The position numbers were made by a program, and so were the translations under genes. 38,358 nucleotides of DNA. Source: Candidatus Bathyarchaeota archaeon (GTDB lineage: Archaea; Thermoproteota; Bathyarchaeia; Bathyarchaeales; DTEX01). Below the pieces are notes generated by a model that was not told the DNA's origin, did not search any database, and was given only the letters and a program-made list of their open reading frames with translations. The DNA lies in the NCBI GenBank assembly GCA_003601835.1, contig PIYB01000005.1:1-38358 (forward strand), written 5' to 3'. Below, piece after piece: positions 8,065-15,706 of the stretch. The first letter of the stretch is position 1. Every line of letters begins with the position of its first letter.

Positions 8065-8985
8065 CTAATCTTTAAGCGGAACATCAATCCGCATCAGGTC
8101 TTCCGCAACAATCACGTGTGGAAAAACGTTTTTGGCTTCTTCAAGGAGGATCGCCGGGTCACCGTATCGAGCACTTATATGCGTCAACACCAGAAGCTTG
8201 GCTCCCGCCTTCTTCGCAACCAAAGCAGCCCCGGTCGGGGTTGAATGAAGGTCCTTTGCAGCTCTCTCAGCAAGGTCCTCTGCGAAAGTTGCTTCATGAA
8301 TCAGAATATCCGCGTTGCAAGCAAACTTGGCTATTTTATCCGACGGTTTGGTGTCACCGACTATCACGATCTTCCTTCCAGGTCTCGGCGGATCCATAAC
8401 ATCATCCGGTCTGACTATCTGCTCATCTGAGACTTTAACCGCCTTCCCTTCCTGAAGCCGGTGCCACAAAGATCCCTTCGGAACTCCGAGAGCCAAAGCG
8501 CGTTCTGGATGAAACTTGCCGGGACGAGGTTTCTCAATCAGGGCGTAAGCCAGTGAAGGGATTGAATGTTCCGCCCATGCTGAGTGAACTTCATATTCTT
8601 GTTCGTTGAGGACCAGTCCTTCATTTTCTATTTCGCACACTTCAACTGGAAACCTAAGCGAAAACTCGACGGTGATGATCATGGCTTCTAGGAAGTCCGC
8701 GGTTCCCTTAGGTCCATAAATCTGCAGAGGCTTGTCTCTTCCAAGCAGCGACATTGTTTGAAGAAGCCCAGGTAACCCTAAGATGTGATCGCCATGTTTG
8801 TGGGTTATGAAGATCCTTGTTTTACGGTTGAACCCGAGTTTGGCTTGAATCATCTGTCTCTGGGTGCCTTCACCACAGTCGAACAGAAAGAGCTCGCCCT
8901 TACGTTGGATGGCTACGGCTGAAAGCGCCCTTGCCGCTGTGGGTATACTGGCGGCGGTTCCTAGAAACGTGATTCGCATGCTCAT
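8065..8985 (-). CDS. rnz: Ribonuclease Z (tRNA 3' processing endonuclease)
   Basis: RNase Z cuts the 3' trailer from tRNA precursors. The 306-residue protein is the usual short (ELAC1-like) form. The metallo-beta-lactamase motif THKHGDHILGL gives H62, H64, D66 and H67; later ligands are in VGDTKPSD, IHEATF and LTHISARY. MRITFLGTAAS is the standard N-terminus; start ATG at 8985 has GAGGTGAAA just upstream, and an alternative ATG lies two codons in. It is the last gene of a three-gene operon with the tRNA G10 methyltransferase (9-base gap) and HMG-CoA reductase, so two tRNA-maturation enzymes are made together. Its product would be needed for tRNA-Gln here, which lacks encoded CCA. Confidence 0.95.
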   Translation of the reverse strand: MSMRITFLGTAASIPTAARALSAVAIQRKGELFLFDCGEGTQRQMIQAKLGFNRKTRIFITHKHGDHILGLPGLLQTMSLLGRDKPLQIYGPKGTADFLEAMIITVEFSLRFPVEVCEIENEGLVLNEQEYEVHSAWAEHSIPSLAYALIEKPRPGKFHPERALALGVPKGSLWHRLQEGKAVKVSDEQIVRPDDVMDPPRPGRKIVIVGDTKPSDKIAKFACNADILIHEATFAEDLAERAAKDLHSTPTGAALVAKKAGAKLLVLTHISARYGDPAILLEEAKNVFPHVIVAEDLMRIDVPLKD

Positions 8986-8994
8986 GGACAGGTT

Positions 8995-10041
8995 TCACCT
9001 CGGCAACTCGAACACAGCGATCTCTCGCGTTAAGCTTCTATGAACATAAATTAGGTGTGACTGTAGATGCTTAAAGCCTATTCGTTCACCGATCTCCTTT
9101 ACTCCAACAGTTTTCGGGGCGGCTAAACAGATACGCCTACCCGGTTTAATGTATCTGCTGATGGTTGCCAAAAACGTTTCAAAAACGTCCTTTCTGCTTA
9201 ACCCAAGCGTTGTTGAAGAGGTTCCGTACGGCGGGTCCGTGGCAACGCAATCAACGCTTTTTTCAGGCAACGGGAGATGCCGTGTGTCAGCGACGGCTAA
9301 GCCTTCAAGCTTTACTTCGTAACGTGCGAGGTTTCTTAAGCTTCCTTCAACCATGGAACGTAAGACATCGAACCCCAAAACCCGGCAGCCTATCAAACCT
9401 GCTTCAACTAGGAAACTCCCGGTTCCACAGAAGGGGTCTAACATCAAGTCCCCAGGTTTCGCCTGAGCAAGGTTAACCATGCATCGAGCAATCTTAGGAG
9501 GCATCTCAGCTGAATGAGTGAAAACTTTCTCTTTTGAACCTCTTTCAACGAACTTTCCGGCTTTGATCTGCACTTTTTTCAAGCCGAAGATGAATCTTCC
9601 GTCGGTGAGGATGCCGAAGAAGTTTTTCCTAGGCGCCTTCAGATCAACCTTGCTTCCTTCAACATTTTCATAGATGATCTCGCCGATTCGACGTTCAAGC
9701 TCAAGCGAGTCAACATCGGGAGAGCTTCCTCTAACCCGTTTTACGCGAACAGCGAAACTGTCAGAGGCATCTAGGAACGCAGAGAAATCGGTTTCCTTAG
9801 CGTTCTTCAATATCTCTTTAGACTCAGCCCTGCAGTTGAAGAACTCGATTCCGCCGGCTCTCATCATGGAAGCCCTGAGCTTAACTGCTTTAAGACATTC
9901 AATATCAGCCTGTACTCTTAAAACCTGGGTCAACTCTTCGAGAACCTTATAAGAGAAGCCTTCAGCCTCTAAGATTGCCTTGGTTTCGGAAAAAGGAAGA
10001 GACGGATGCTCACCTGAAACTAGAAAGAACAGAACTGTCAC
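8995..10041 (-). CDS. tRNA (guanine-10-N2) dimethyltransferase
   Basis: The archaeal Trm-G10 enzyme makes N2,N2-dimethylguanosine at tRNA position 10. The N-terminal half (to about residue 170) is a THUMP-type RNA-binding region; the C-terminal half is a Rossmann methyltransferase with motif I DPFCGTGSFLVEAGLIG and the N2-guanine motif DPPYG. The frame is open to a TTG at 10071, but the GTG at 10041 is preferred: GAGG lies 8 bases before it and the product then starts MTVLFFLVSGEHPSLP, as is usual for the family. The gene sits 39 bases after HMG-CoA reductase and 9 before rnz, all on the minus strand. Confidence 0.92.
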   Translation of the reverse strand: MTVLFFLVSGEHPSLPFSETKAILEAEGFSYKVLEELTQVLRVQADIECLKAVKLRASMMRAGGIEFFNCRAESKEILKNAKETDFSAFLDASDSFAVRVKRVRGSSPDVDSLELERRIGEIIYENVEGSKVDLKAPRKNFFGILTDGRFIFGLKKVQIKAGKFVERGSKEKVFTHSAEMPPKIARCMVNLAQAKPGDLMLDPFCGTGSFLVEAGLIGCRVLGFDVLRSMVEGSLRNLARYEVKLEGLAVADTRHLPLPEKSVDCVATDPPYGTSSTTLGLSRKDVFETFLATISRYIKPGRRICLAAPKTVGVKEIGERIGFKHLQSHLIYVHRSLTREIAVFELPR

Positions 10042-10080
10042 AATGTGGTCCTCTTTGACCCGCCTCCCCAAGAAGCGGTC

Positions 10081-11352
10081 TCAAGCCTTCGCTTGGAGCT
10101 CTTTTATGAGTTCCTTCGCTCTGTCCATTCTGATCTTGCGTTCTTGAACCATCCGTTCAGCCACAAGGTCAATAAGGTCCCCAGTTGCACCAGCCATGAC
10201 CGCTATGTTTCGAGCGTGAAGCGACATGTGCCCCCTCTGAATACCTTCATGAGCAAGAGCTCTTAATGCACCTAGGTTCTGCGCAAGCCCAACGGCAGCC
10301 ATAACCTCGCCAAGTTCACGGGCTGACTTGACTCCTAATATTTTAAGGGCGATCTTGGCTATCGGGTGAACCTTTGTGGCTCCACCTATTGTACCTACGG
10401 CCATAGGTAATTCAATTGAACCAACCAAGTCTCCGTCCTCGTTTTTCTCCCAGATTGAAAGCGGACGATACTGTCCTGTTCTCGCGGCGTAGGCGTGGGC
10501 TCCTGCCTCAACTGCTCTGTGATCGTTGCAGGTTGCGATTACGACGCCGATTATGCCGTTCAGTATGCCTTTGTTGTGGGTTGCAGCCCTGTAGGGATCT
10601 CCGGCTGCGAAGGCGTAAGCCTCGAGGATGCCTTCTACCACTTCTTCTCCGCCGACTGCTTCTTTATCCACGACTGTCCATGCTCGAGCAAGCCGTTTTG
10701 TCGCAAGGTTCGAGATGATTCTTAGGAAAACCTTGCCTTTCGTTATCCGTTCAATCATAGGTGCGACGGCTTCAGCCATTGTGTTAACAGCGTTTGCGCC
10801 CATGGCGTCCCGGCAATCCACCAACAGTTCTGTTATGACCATCGGTCCACGCGGCGTGTCGATGACTTTGACCTGAACATCCTTTGCGCCGCCTCCTACT
10901 GAGACAAGCATAGGATCCTGTTCGTTAGCCTTTTTCAAAATCTCTTCTTTCGCATCCAGCACCGCCATTTTCGCCCTGTACGGGTCTTTAACTTTGACGG
11001 TTTGGATCTGTCCGATCATGACTGGTTCCGTGCTGCTGGTGTGAAAGCCGCCTTTGCTTCTAGCCATTTTAGCTGCGTAGCTTGCCGCGGCGACAACCGA
11101 AGGCTCTTCAATCGCCATGGGGATGAGGTAGTCTTTGCCGTTTATCAGGAAATTAACTGCGATGCCTAACGGCAAGGGAAAGGTGCCTACAACATTTTCG
11201 ATCATACGGTCAGCTAGGTCAAGGTTTAAGCTGCCCGTTGACTGCAGAAGCCTAACTTCCTCGTCAGTTAAATCTGCAAACTCTTTCACGATCTGTATTC
11301 TTTCAGGTATGCTTAGCTTGTAAAATCCAGAAATCTTTGAACTTTTTTTCAA
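10081..11352 (-). CDS. hmgA: Hydroxymethylglutaryl-CoA reductase, class II type
   Basis: HMG-CoA reductase makes mevalonate for archaeal lipids. The protein has the class II (Pseudomonas mevalonii-like) signatures: ENVVGTFPLPLGIAVNF, the catalytic-Glu segment AIEEPSVVAAASYAA, AVGTIGGATKVHP and the C-terminal GIQRGHMSLHARNIAV. Class II enzymes are typical of bacteria and of some archaea (Archaeoglobus, Thermoplasmata), whereas most archaea use class I, so an old transfer is possible. Class II enzymes tend to favour NADH, which is family knowledge, not visible here. The frame opens with TTG at 11370, but AGGAGAGATAAGAG directly before the TTG at 11352 makes 11352 the better start. First gene of the operon with the G10 methyltransferase and rnz. 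Confidence 0.93.
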   Translation of the reverse strand: MKKSSKISGFYKLSIPERIQIVKEFADLTDEEVRLLQSTGSLNLDLADRMIENVVGTFPLPLGIAVNFLINGKDYLIPMAIEEPSVVAAASYAAKMARSKGGFHTSSTEPVMIGQIQTVKVKDPYRAKMAVLDAKEEILKKANEQDPMLVSVGGGAKDVQVKVIDTPRGPMVITELLVDCRDAMGANAVNTMAEAVAPMIERITKGKVFLRIISNLATKRLARAWTVVDKEAVGGEEVVEGILEAYAFAAGDPYRAATHNKGILNGIIGVVIATCNDHRAVEAGAHAYAARTGQYRPLSIWEKNEDGDLVGSIELPMAVGTIGGATKVHPIAKIALKILGVKSARELGEVMAAVGLAQNLGALRALAHEGIQRGHMSLHARNIAVMAGATGDLIDLVAERMVQERKIRMDRAKELIKELQAKA

Positions 11353-11524
11353 ACTCTTATCTCTCCTCAATCAAAGCAAAGGATTCTCTAACAGTTCTTA
11401 TTCGGTCAGTGACATAAGAAACTAACGAATTGTTCCGAATCTTAAATTGTGCAAACCCGAGATTCAATGGTTGCCAAAAAGGTTTAGAGTCGAACAGATG
11501 CTTTAATACTGTGGGAAAGAAACC

Positions 11525-12004
11525 ATGTTTTGTCCGAACTGTGGAAAAAAGGTTGATGAAGGCTCAAACTTCTGCCAATACTGCGGATTCAGACTGGTCT
11601 CGCTGGAAAAGATGCCGGTAAAAGAGGTCCTACGGAACACCTTGATCCGTCGGATAGAAGGCATAAAACACCGCAACCCGAAGATCATAGAAGCCGTTGT
11701 CCTCAAAGAGAAATACACGAAGTTTGACGACTGGCCGCCTTTCGAGCTGCAGGAATCTGAGGCTTTAAGCAACGAGGCGAAAGCTCTGAAGGTGCTGAAA
11801 AGATATGAGTATGAAACGCGGTCATGGAAGATAGAAATTTTCGGAGACTGCGCCTTGGTAACGTTCATGATAAGATACCGCGGTACAATAAGAGACCTAG
11901 ATTTCGATGTTCGTTCAAGGGTAACTGCTTTTCTTGTTAAACACGAAGGGGAATGGAAGATAGTTCATGAACACTGGTCACGTCTCCCTAAGCCCATGCC
12001 TTAA
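11525..12004 (+). CDS. Zinc-ribbon protein with NTF2/SnoaL-like domain
   Basis: The first 25 residues form a zinc ribbon of the CPNCG...FCQYCG type. The rest (about 40-159) looks like a cone-shaped NTF2/SnoaL fold: a helical first part, then strands such as WKIEIFGDCALVTFMIRYRG and a last strand EWKIVHEHWSRLP, the typical ending of DUF4440/SnoaL-like proteins. Such domains bind small ligands or serve in oligomerisation; the zinc ribbon may recruit it to a partner. A TATA-like CTTTAATAC at 11501-11509 lies about 20 bases before the ATG, so the mRNA may have little or no leader. It is divergent from hmgA; the 154-base space between probably holds both promoters. Confidence 0.75.
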   Translation: MFCPNCGKKVDEGSNFCQYCGFRLVSLEKMPVKEVLRNTLIRRIEGIKHRNPKIIEAVVLKEKYTKFDDWPPFELQESEALSNEAKALKVLKRYEYETRSWKIEIFGDCALVTFMIRYRGTIRDLDFDVRSRVTAFLVKHEGEWKIVHEHWSRLPKPMP

Positions 12005-12056
12005 GACAGAGTGAAACAAAAAAGGAAAGGCGCAAGCACTACGCTATCAAAAATGC

Positions 12057-12329
12057 CTATGTTGATGTCTCTTTTTCCTCTTCCTCTTTCGAGTTTTCTT
12101 CAGACAAAGGTAAAGATGGCGGTGTGGTCGCCATAGCCCACCCTATCCAAGCAACCACGACGAGGAAAAGATAGACGATTATCATCACAGGAATAAGCAG
12201 AGCCCAATCTGCAACGGTTCTCCCGAGGAACTCAACATTGTGCGGTGCCAGAAAAAGCGCCCAGAAATATAGGATCATGGCGAAGAAGCTTAGAGCCAAA
12301 AGTAATCTTCCCTGCGTGATGTCCCGCAT
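12057..12329 (-). CDS. Small two-helix membrane protein
   Basis: A 90-residue protein with two clear hydrophobic segments (about residues 9-29, LLLALSFFAMILYFWALFL, and 43-66, WALLIPVMIIVYLFLVVVAW) and a charged, Glu/Lys-rich tail that should be cytoplasmic. I do not recognise a family. It stands alone and is convergent with the zinc-ribbon gene. The topology is seen directly; no function can be given. Confidence 0.6.
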   Translation of the reverse strand: MRDITQGRLLLALSFFAMILYFWALFLAPHNVEFLGRTVADWALLIPVMIIVYLFLVVVAWIGWAMATTPPSLPLSEENSKEEEEKETST

Positions 12330-12452
12330 ACCGGTTTAACCTCACTGAGTTAAGAAGCTGAAGGACTCAACTTAAAACTTTCGAACCTCTAGGCATTTTT
12401 ATAAACGATGAAACAACATAAGATTTGTCAGCGAACAGTCTGGCGAAACGGG

Positions 12453-12753
12453 ATGACTGAAAAGATCAGGAAGCTTCAAGGTAAGGTTCTCGATATACAT
12501 TGAACCGGCGAGTTCATAACGGATAAGGACGGGGATCGATGGGAAAAATGCATATTCACGGTTGAAATCACCAACTTCTCGAAGCGAACACCTGATGAGG
12601 TTGTCCCCGACGAGATCAAAGGAAAAAAAGGTTAAACTCGTCCGTTACTGTTGTTTCGACTGGCATTACAAGCTAGGTGTAAGGAAAACCTTGGAATTCG
12701 ATGAAACTGAGGCTGTTCTAGCTGGAAAACCAACTGAAACCATGTATTGGTAA
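12453..12753 (+). pseudogene. Broken small gene with in-frame stop and frameshift
   Basis: From ATG at 12453 the frame reads MTEKIRKLQGKVLDIH, meets TGA at 12501, then stays coding-like (GEFITDKDGDRWEKCIFTVE ...) until TAA after a run of seven A's near 12621-12629. Removing one A joins it to the adjacent frame, which continues KVKLVRYCCFDWHYKLGVRK and ends at 12753. The intact ancestor would be about 100 residues with two cysteines in the second half. The sequence between the defects looks like protein in one continuous reading, so a recently lost gene is likely; sequence error at the A-run is possible but does not explain the TGA. Confidence 0.6.
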
Positions 12754-12810
12754 GCCGTCTTTTTCCTATAAACAATCAAGCTTACAGTATGCCACCAGTC
12801 TATCAGAAAC

Positions 12811-12820
12811 CATTTATTCT
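12811..12820 (+). promoter_or_regulatory. TATA-box-like element of the DUF4432 gene
   Basis: CATTTATTCT is centred near 12815, 27 bases before the GTG at 12843, as expected for a leaderless archaeal transcript. Confidence 0.4.
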
Positions 12821-12842
12821 CGCGGTCTAATGGATATTAAGG

Positions 12843-14072
12843 GTGAATGTTTTGGGTCAGCTTTCTGGAAGCAAAAACCAAAACAGCCAAGTCTACTGCA
12901 AGACCTTGACCGATGTTGAAAAAGGAATCTACGTTGAAGACTGGAGTATATCAAGCGAAGAAGTAGATGCAGGAGAAGGATGGAAGATAGAGAAGCGCAG
13001 GCTCCACGGCGGCGTTTCAGACGGGGTTGACATAATCACGGTTGACAACGGAAACTTTTCATTCATCGTTGTGCCTACCCGCGGAATGGGCATCTGGAAA
13101 GGAGAATGCCAAGGAATTTCGCTTGGCTGGGATTCCCCCGTCAAATGTCTGGTTCACCCTCGGCACGTAAATCTTGAATCTCGCGGTGGACTGGGATGGC
13201 TTGACGGATTCAACGAGTGGATTGTCCGTTGTGGAATTGCGAGCTTCGGAGCTCCCGGTTTTGATGTGCTTAGGGACAACCAAGGAAGAGAAATGAAGGT
13301 GATGTTGACTCTCCACGGCAAAATCGCGAACATTCCGGCAAGCGTCGTTAAGGTTAAAATCGGTTTGAAACCGCCGTTCGAGATCGGGGTTGAGGGCGTG
13401 GTTTACGAAACCTCAATGTTCGGCTCCAACTTGAAACTGTCCACCTCGATCACGACTGTTCCCGGCAGCAACACGTTGAAAATTTCGGACATAATTGAGA
13501 ACCTTCGCAGTTTCCCGGATGAAACCCAGCTTCTATATCACTGTAACTTCGGAAGCCCGTTCTTGGAAAAGGGCGCTCGGCTGGTGGCGCCCATTAAACG
13601 TGTGGCTCCGAGAGACTCCGTTGCCGCGAAGGGGATTGACGCCTTCAACGTTTTCGGCGCTCCGGAAACCGGGTTTGTTGAACAGGTTTACTTCATGGAT
13701 CTTTTCTCGGATAACGAAGACCGGACTAGAACCGTGCTGGTAAACCGAGATGCAACCAAAGCCGTTTCAGTCTCGTTTTCGAAGAAGAACCTTCCCTGCT
13801 TCACCTTGTGGAAGAACACCGTTGCAATGGAAGACGGATATGTTGTAGGCTTAGAGCCGGGTACGAGCTTCCCGAATCCCAAACGTTTCGAACGGGAAAA
13901 AGGACGGGTTAGAGTGTTGAAGCCTGGAGAAAAATTTCAGGCTGAGGTTGCCTTATCCGTTCATTTAGGCGAAGACGAGGTAGCTAAGGCAGTGAAAAAG
14001 GTGGAAGCCATCAGAGGGGAAAGGGGTTCAACAGTTTACGAGAAGCCGATTCCCGAGTTTTCGCTCGTCTAA
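12843..14072 (+). CDS. DUF4432 family aldose-1-epimerase-like protein
   Basis: This 409-residue protein looks like the DUF4432 family, a branch of the galactose-mutarotase (aldose epimerase) superfamily. Family-like segments are VPTRGMGIWKGECQGISLGWDSP, SRGGLGWLDGFNEWIVRCG, LHGKIANIPASVV and LLYHCNFGSPFLEKGARLVAP; conserved His and Glu/Arg residues in these would line the sugar pocket. Bacterial homologues often sit with sugar-degradation genes; here no sugar pathway is adjacent, although two sugar-isomerase-like genes occur elsewhere in the window. It has a GTG start, probably leaderless. It is followed by a T-rich terminator-like tract, so it is monocistronic and separate from the division cluster that follows. 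Confidence 0.82.
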   Translation: MNVLGQLSGSKNQNSQVYCKTLTDVEKGIYVEDWSISSEEVDAGEGWKIEKRRLHGGVSDGVDIITVDNGNFSFIVVPTRGMGIWKGECQGISLGWDSPVKCLVHPRHVNLESRGGLGWLDGFNEWIVRCGIASFGAPGFDVLRDNQGREMKVMLTLHGKIANIPASVVKVKIGLKPPFEIGVEGVVYETSMFGSNLKLSTSITTVPGSNTLKISDIIENLRSFPDETQLLYHCNFGSPFLEKGARLVAPIKRVAPRDSVAAKGIDAFNVFGAPETGFVEQVYFMDLFSDNEDRTRTVLVNRDATKAVSVSFSKKNLPCFTLWKNTVAMEDGYVVGLEPGTSFPNPKRFEREKGRVRVLKPGEKFQAEVALSVHLGEDEVAKAVKKVEAIRGERGSTVYEKPIPEFSLV

Positions 14073-14102
14073 TTAAATATACTTTTCTGTTAATAACTTG
14101 GC

Positions 14103-14126
14103 ATTTTCTTTCTTTTTTTGCTTTCT
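14103..14126 (+). terminator. T-rich terminator-like tract
   Basis: ATTTTCTTTCTTTTTTTGCTTTC lies 31 bases after the DUF4432 stop. Oligo-T tracts are the usual archaeal termination signal; no hairpin is needed. It would insulate the cdv operon. Confidence 0.4.
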
Positions 14127-14250
14127 AAACAGCAAAAACTTGACTGGTGGTTGCCTGTAGGTTGTATACGTAGATATATGCATCAATATTCTGAGCATAA
14201 TAACAAGGTTCTAATTCACGGATGCATTCCCTTACTCAGGTGAGTAGTGG

Positions 14251-14898
14251 TTGTCATCGAAGTTCATTAAAAGATGGGAGGAGAGCGACCGAACCGGACT
14301 CAAAGCAGTATTGAAACCGTCTGCCCCGTTAAAGTCAAGGATTGAGCTCGCCATCAGACGGATTGAAGCTCAAATGCAATATTTGGATAGTGCTTTAACC
14401 CGGTTCGCAGATAGAGACCGATACATCTTCTCAAAGGTTGTTGATGCTTACTCGAAAAACCAGATGCAACGAGCTAACGTTTTCGCCAACGAGCTCGCAG
14501 AGCTAAGAAAAATGGCAAACTTCATGATGAACGCCCAGCTAGCCCTCGAAAGAGTTGTGTTGAGATTGAGAACGGTAACCCAGCTGGGCAACGTCGTCGT
14601 AAACCTAGCTCCAGCCACAGAGGTTCTTCAAAACGTGAGATCAGGACTGGCTGGAATGCTGCCGAACGCTGAAAAAGAGCTTGAACAGGTCAGCATGATG
14701 CTCAATGACATAATGGTTGAAGCAGGACACACAACGGGAATAGCCCCTGACTTTGAGATAGCAAGCGAAGACGCGAGGAAGATTCTCAACGAAGCAGCGA
14801 CGGTTGCGGAACAAAGGATGAAAGAGAAGTTCCCAGAGCTCCCATCGTTGAAACAGCCTGAAACATATCAGCAGGATTCCGGTTACACCCAATACTAG
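14251..14898 (+). CDS. ESCRT-III (Snf7/CdvB family) protein lacking the winged helix
   Basis: ESCRT-III subunits polymerise on the membrane during division. The 215-residue protein shows the helical core: a basic first helix (LKSRIELAIRRIEAQMQYL), then a long second helix with VFANELAELRKM, which closely parallels IYANEIAEIRKV of the second ESCRT-III gene at 15707. Near the C-terminus FPELPSLK (residues 194-201) resembles a MIM2 motif, the peptide by which ESCRT-III binds the MIT domain of Vps4. The winged helix that lets CdvB bind CdvA is absent, as in Sulfolobus CdvB1/B2-type paralogues. TTG start at 14251 with AGGTGAG 7 bases upstream. First gene of a four-gene cluster. Confidence 0.88.
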   Translation: MSSKFIKRWEESDRTGLKAVLKPSAPLKSRIELAIRRIEAQMQYLDSALTRFADRDRYIFSKVVDAYSKNQMQRANVFANELAELRKMANFMMNAQLALERVVLRLRTVTQLGNVVVNLAPATEVLQNVRSGLAGMLPNAEKELEQVSMMLNDIMVEAGHTTGIAPDFEIASEDARKILNEAATVAEQRMKEKFPELPSLKQPETYQQDSGYTQY

Positions 14899-14912
14899 GA
14901 GATGTGTGAATT

Positions 14913-15665
14913 TTGAACGTCAATATTAATGCGCCGAAACTTGTTGGAAAAACGGTGAAGGACGAAAACAACAGGGAAATCGGAAGAATCGTATCGTTCC
15001 TGATAGACTCCTCAGGCCGCGCTGAAGAGGTTTTAATAGAGAACAGGTTTGGAAGGTTGACCAAATACCCCGTTAGCATGCTTAAAACGGAGAAAGACGA
15101 GGTTTTCTTAGTTTCAAGCGTCGACAGAATGGTTGAAATGCTTTCCGAGCGGCTTCCGACAATACAGAAAAAACGAAGGATTCTTGATAGACTTCAAGAA
15201 AACCGGGTTATTCCCCCTGAAATATATGAAAACCTCTGCAAAGAATTCGATAAAGCATTGAAAGATATGAGGAATGAAGCCCGCTCTCTCTTAGAGGACA
15301 TGGACAAACAGATCAAAGCTCAAGAAGAAAAGATCAAAACGCTTCAGCTAGCTCGCGCGTTTCTGGAGATCGAGCACGGCATAGGCACCGTTGAAGACGA
15401 TGTTTACAAACAATCCATTGTATCGCTTCTTAAAGAGGTCAAAACCGCCCAACAGAAGAAACTGAGCCTTCTGAGAACCAAAGACAAGCTTGCAAGCATA
15501 CTTCAAGAAAAGAAAGAGCCTGAAAAGAAACCGGAAACGCAAGGTGGTTCCGAACGGGAACCTGAGAAAGAATCTGAACCCGCAGCCGCGGAAGCCGGAG
15601 CTAAATCAGGAACAGAATCGAAGGAGACGACGCAGGCAGTTCCAGTCCGGGTTACTCAGGGGTAG
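14913..15665 (+). CDS. cdvA: CdvA-like division protein (PRC barrel plus coiled coil)
   Basis: CdvA marks the division site in Cdv-dividing archaea and recruits CdvB. The protein has the expected layout: an N-terminal PRC-barrel-like domain (residues 1-70: KLVGKTVKDENNREIGRIVS ... LIENRFGRLTKYPVSML), a long coiled coil (about 85-195, heptad-rich around MDKQIKAQEEKIKTLQL) and a low-complexity Glu/Lys/Pro tail (about 195-242) ending VPVRVTQG. In Sulfolobus the CdvA C-terminal peptide (E3B) contacts the CdvB winged helix; the short hydrophobic end here could do the same, but this is inference. TTG start at 14913 with GGAGATG upstream; 14 bases after the ESCRT-III paralogue. The call rests on architecture plus neighbourhood, not on strong identity. 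Confidence 0.8.
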   Translation: MNVNINAPKLVGKTVKDENNREIGRIVSFLIDSSGRAEEVLIENRFGRLTKYPVSMLKTEKDEVFLVSSVDRMVEMLSERLPTIQKKRRILDRLQENRVIPPEIYENLCKEFDKALKDMRNEARSLLEDMDKQIKAQEEKIKTLQLARAFLEIEHGIGTVEDDVYKQSIVSLLKEVKTAQQKKLSLLRTKDKLASILQEKKEPEKKPETQGGSEREPEKESEPAAAEAGAKSGTESKETTQAVPVRVTQG

Positions 15666-15706
15666 ACCATTTTTCTTCAACAATCAGCCTCATGAGATGA
15701 GATGAT

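Noticed and set aside
10416-10718. Arg/Leu/Cys-rich frame antisense to hmgA
   Set aside because: Biased composition is typical of the antisense of a real gene; hmgA is intact on the other strand.
12501-12503. TGA in the broken small gene as selenocysteine, or as a recoded Trp
   Set aside because: TGA is used as a normal stop by many genes here, no SECIS-like structure was recognised, and a second frameshift follows, so decay is simpler.
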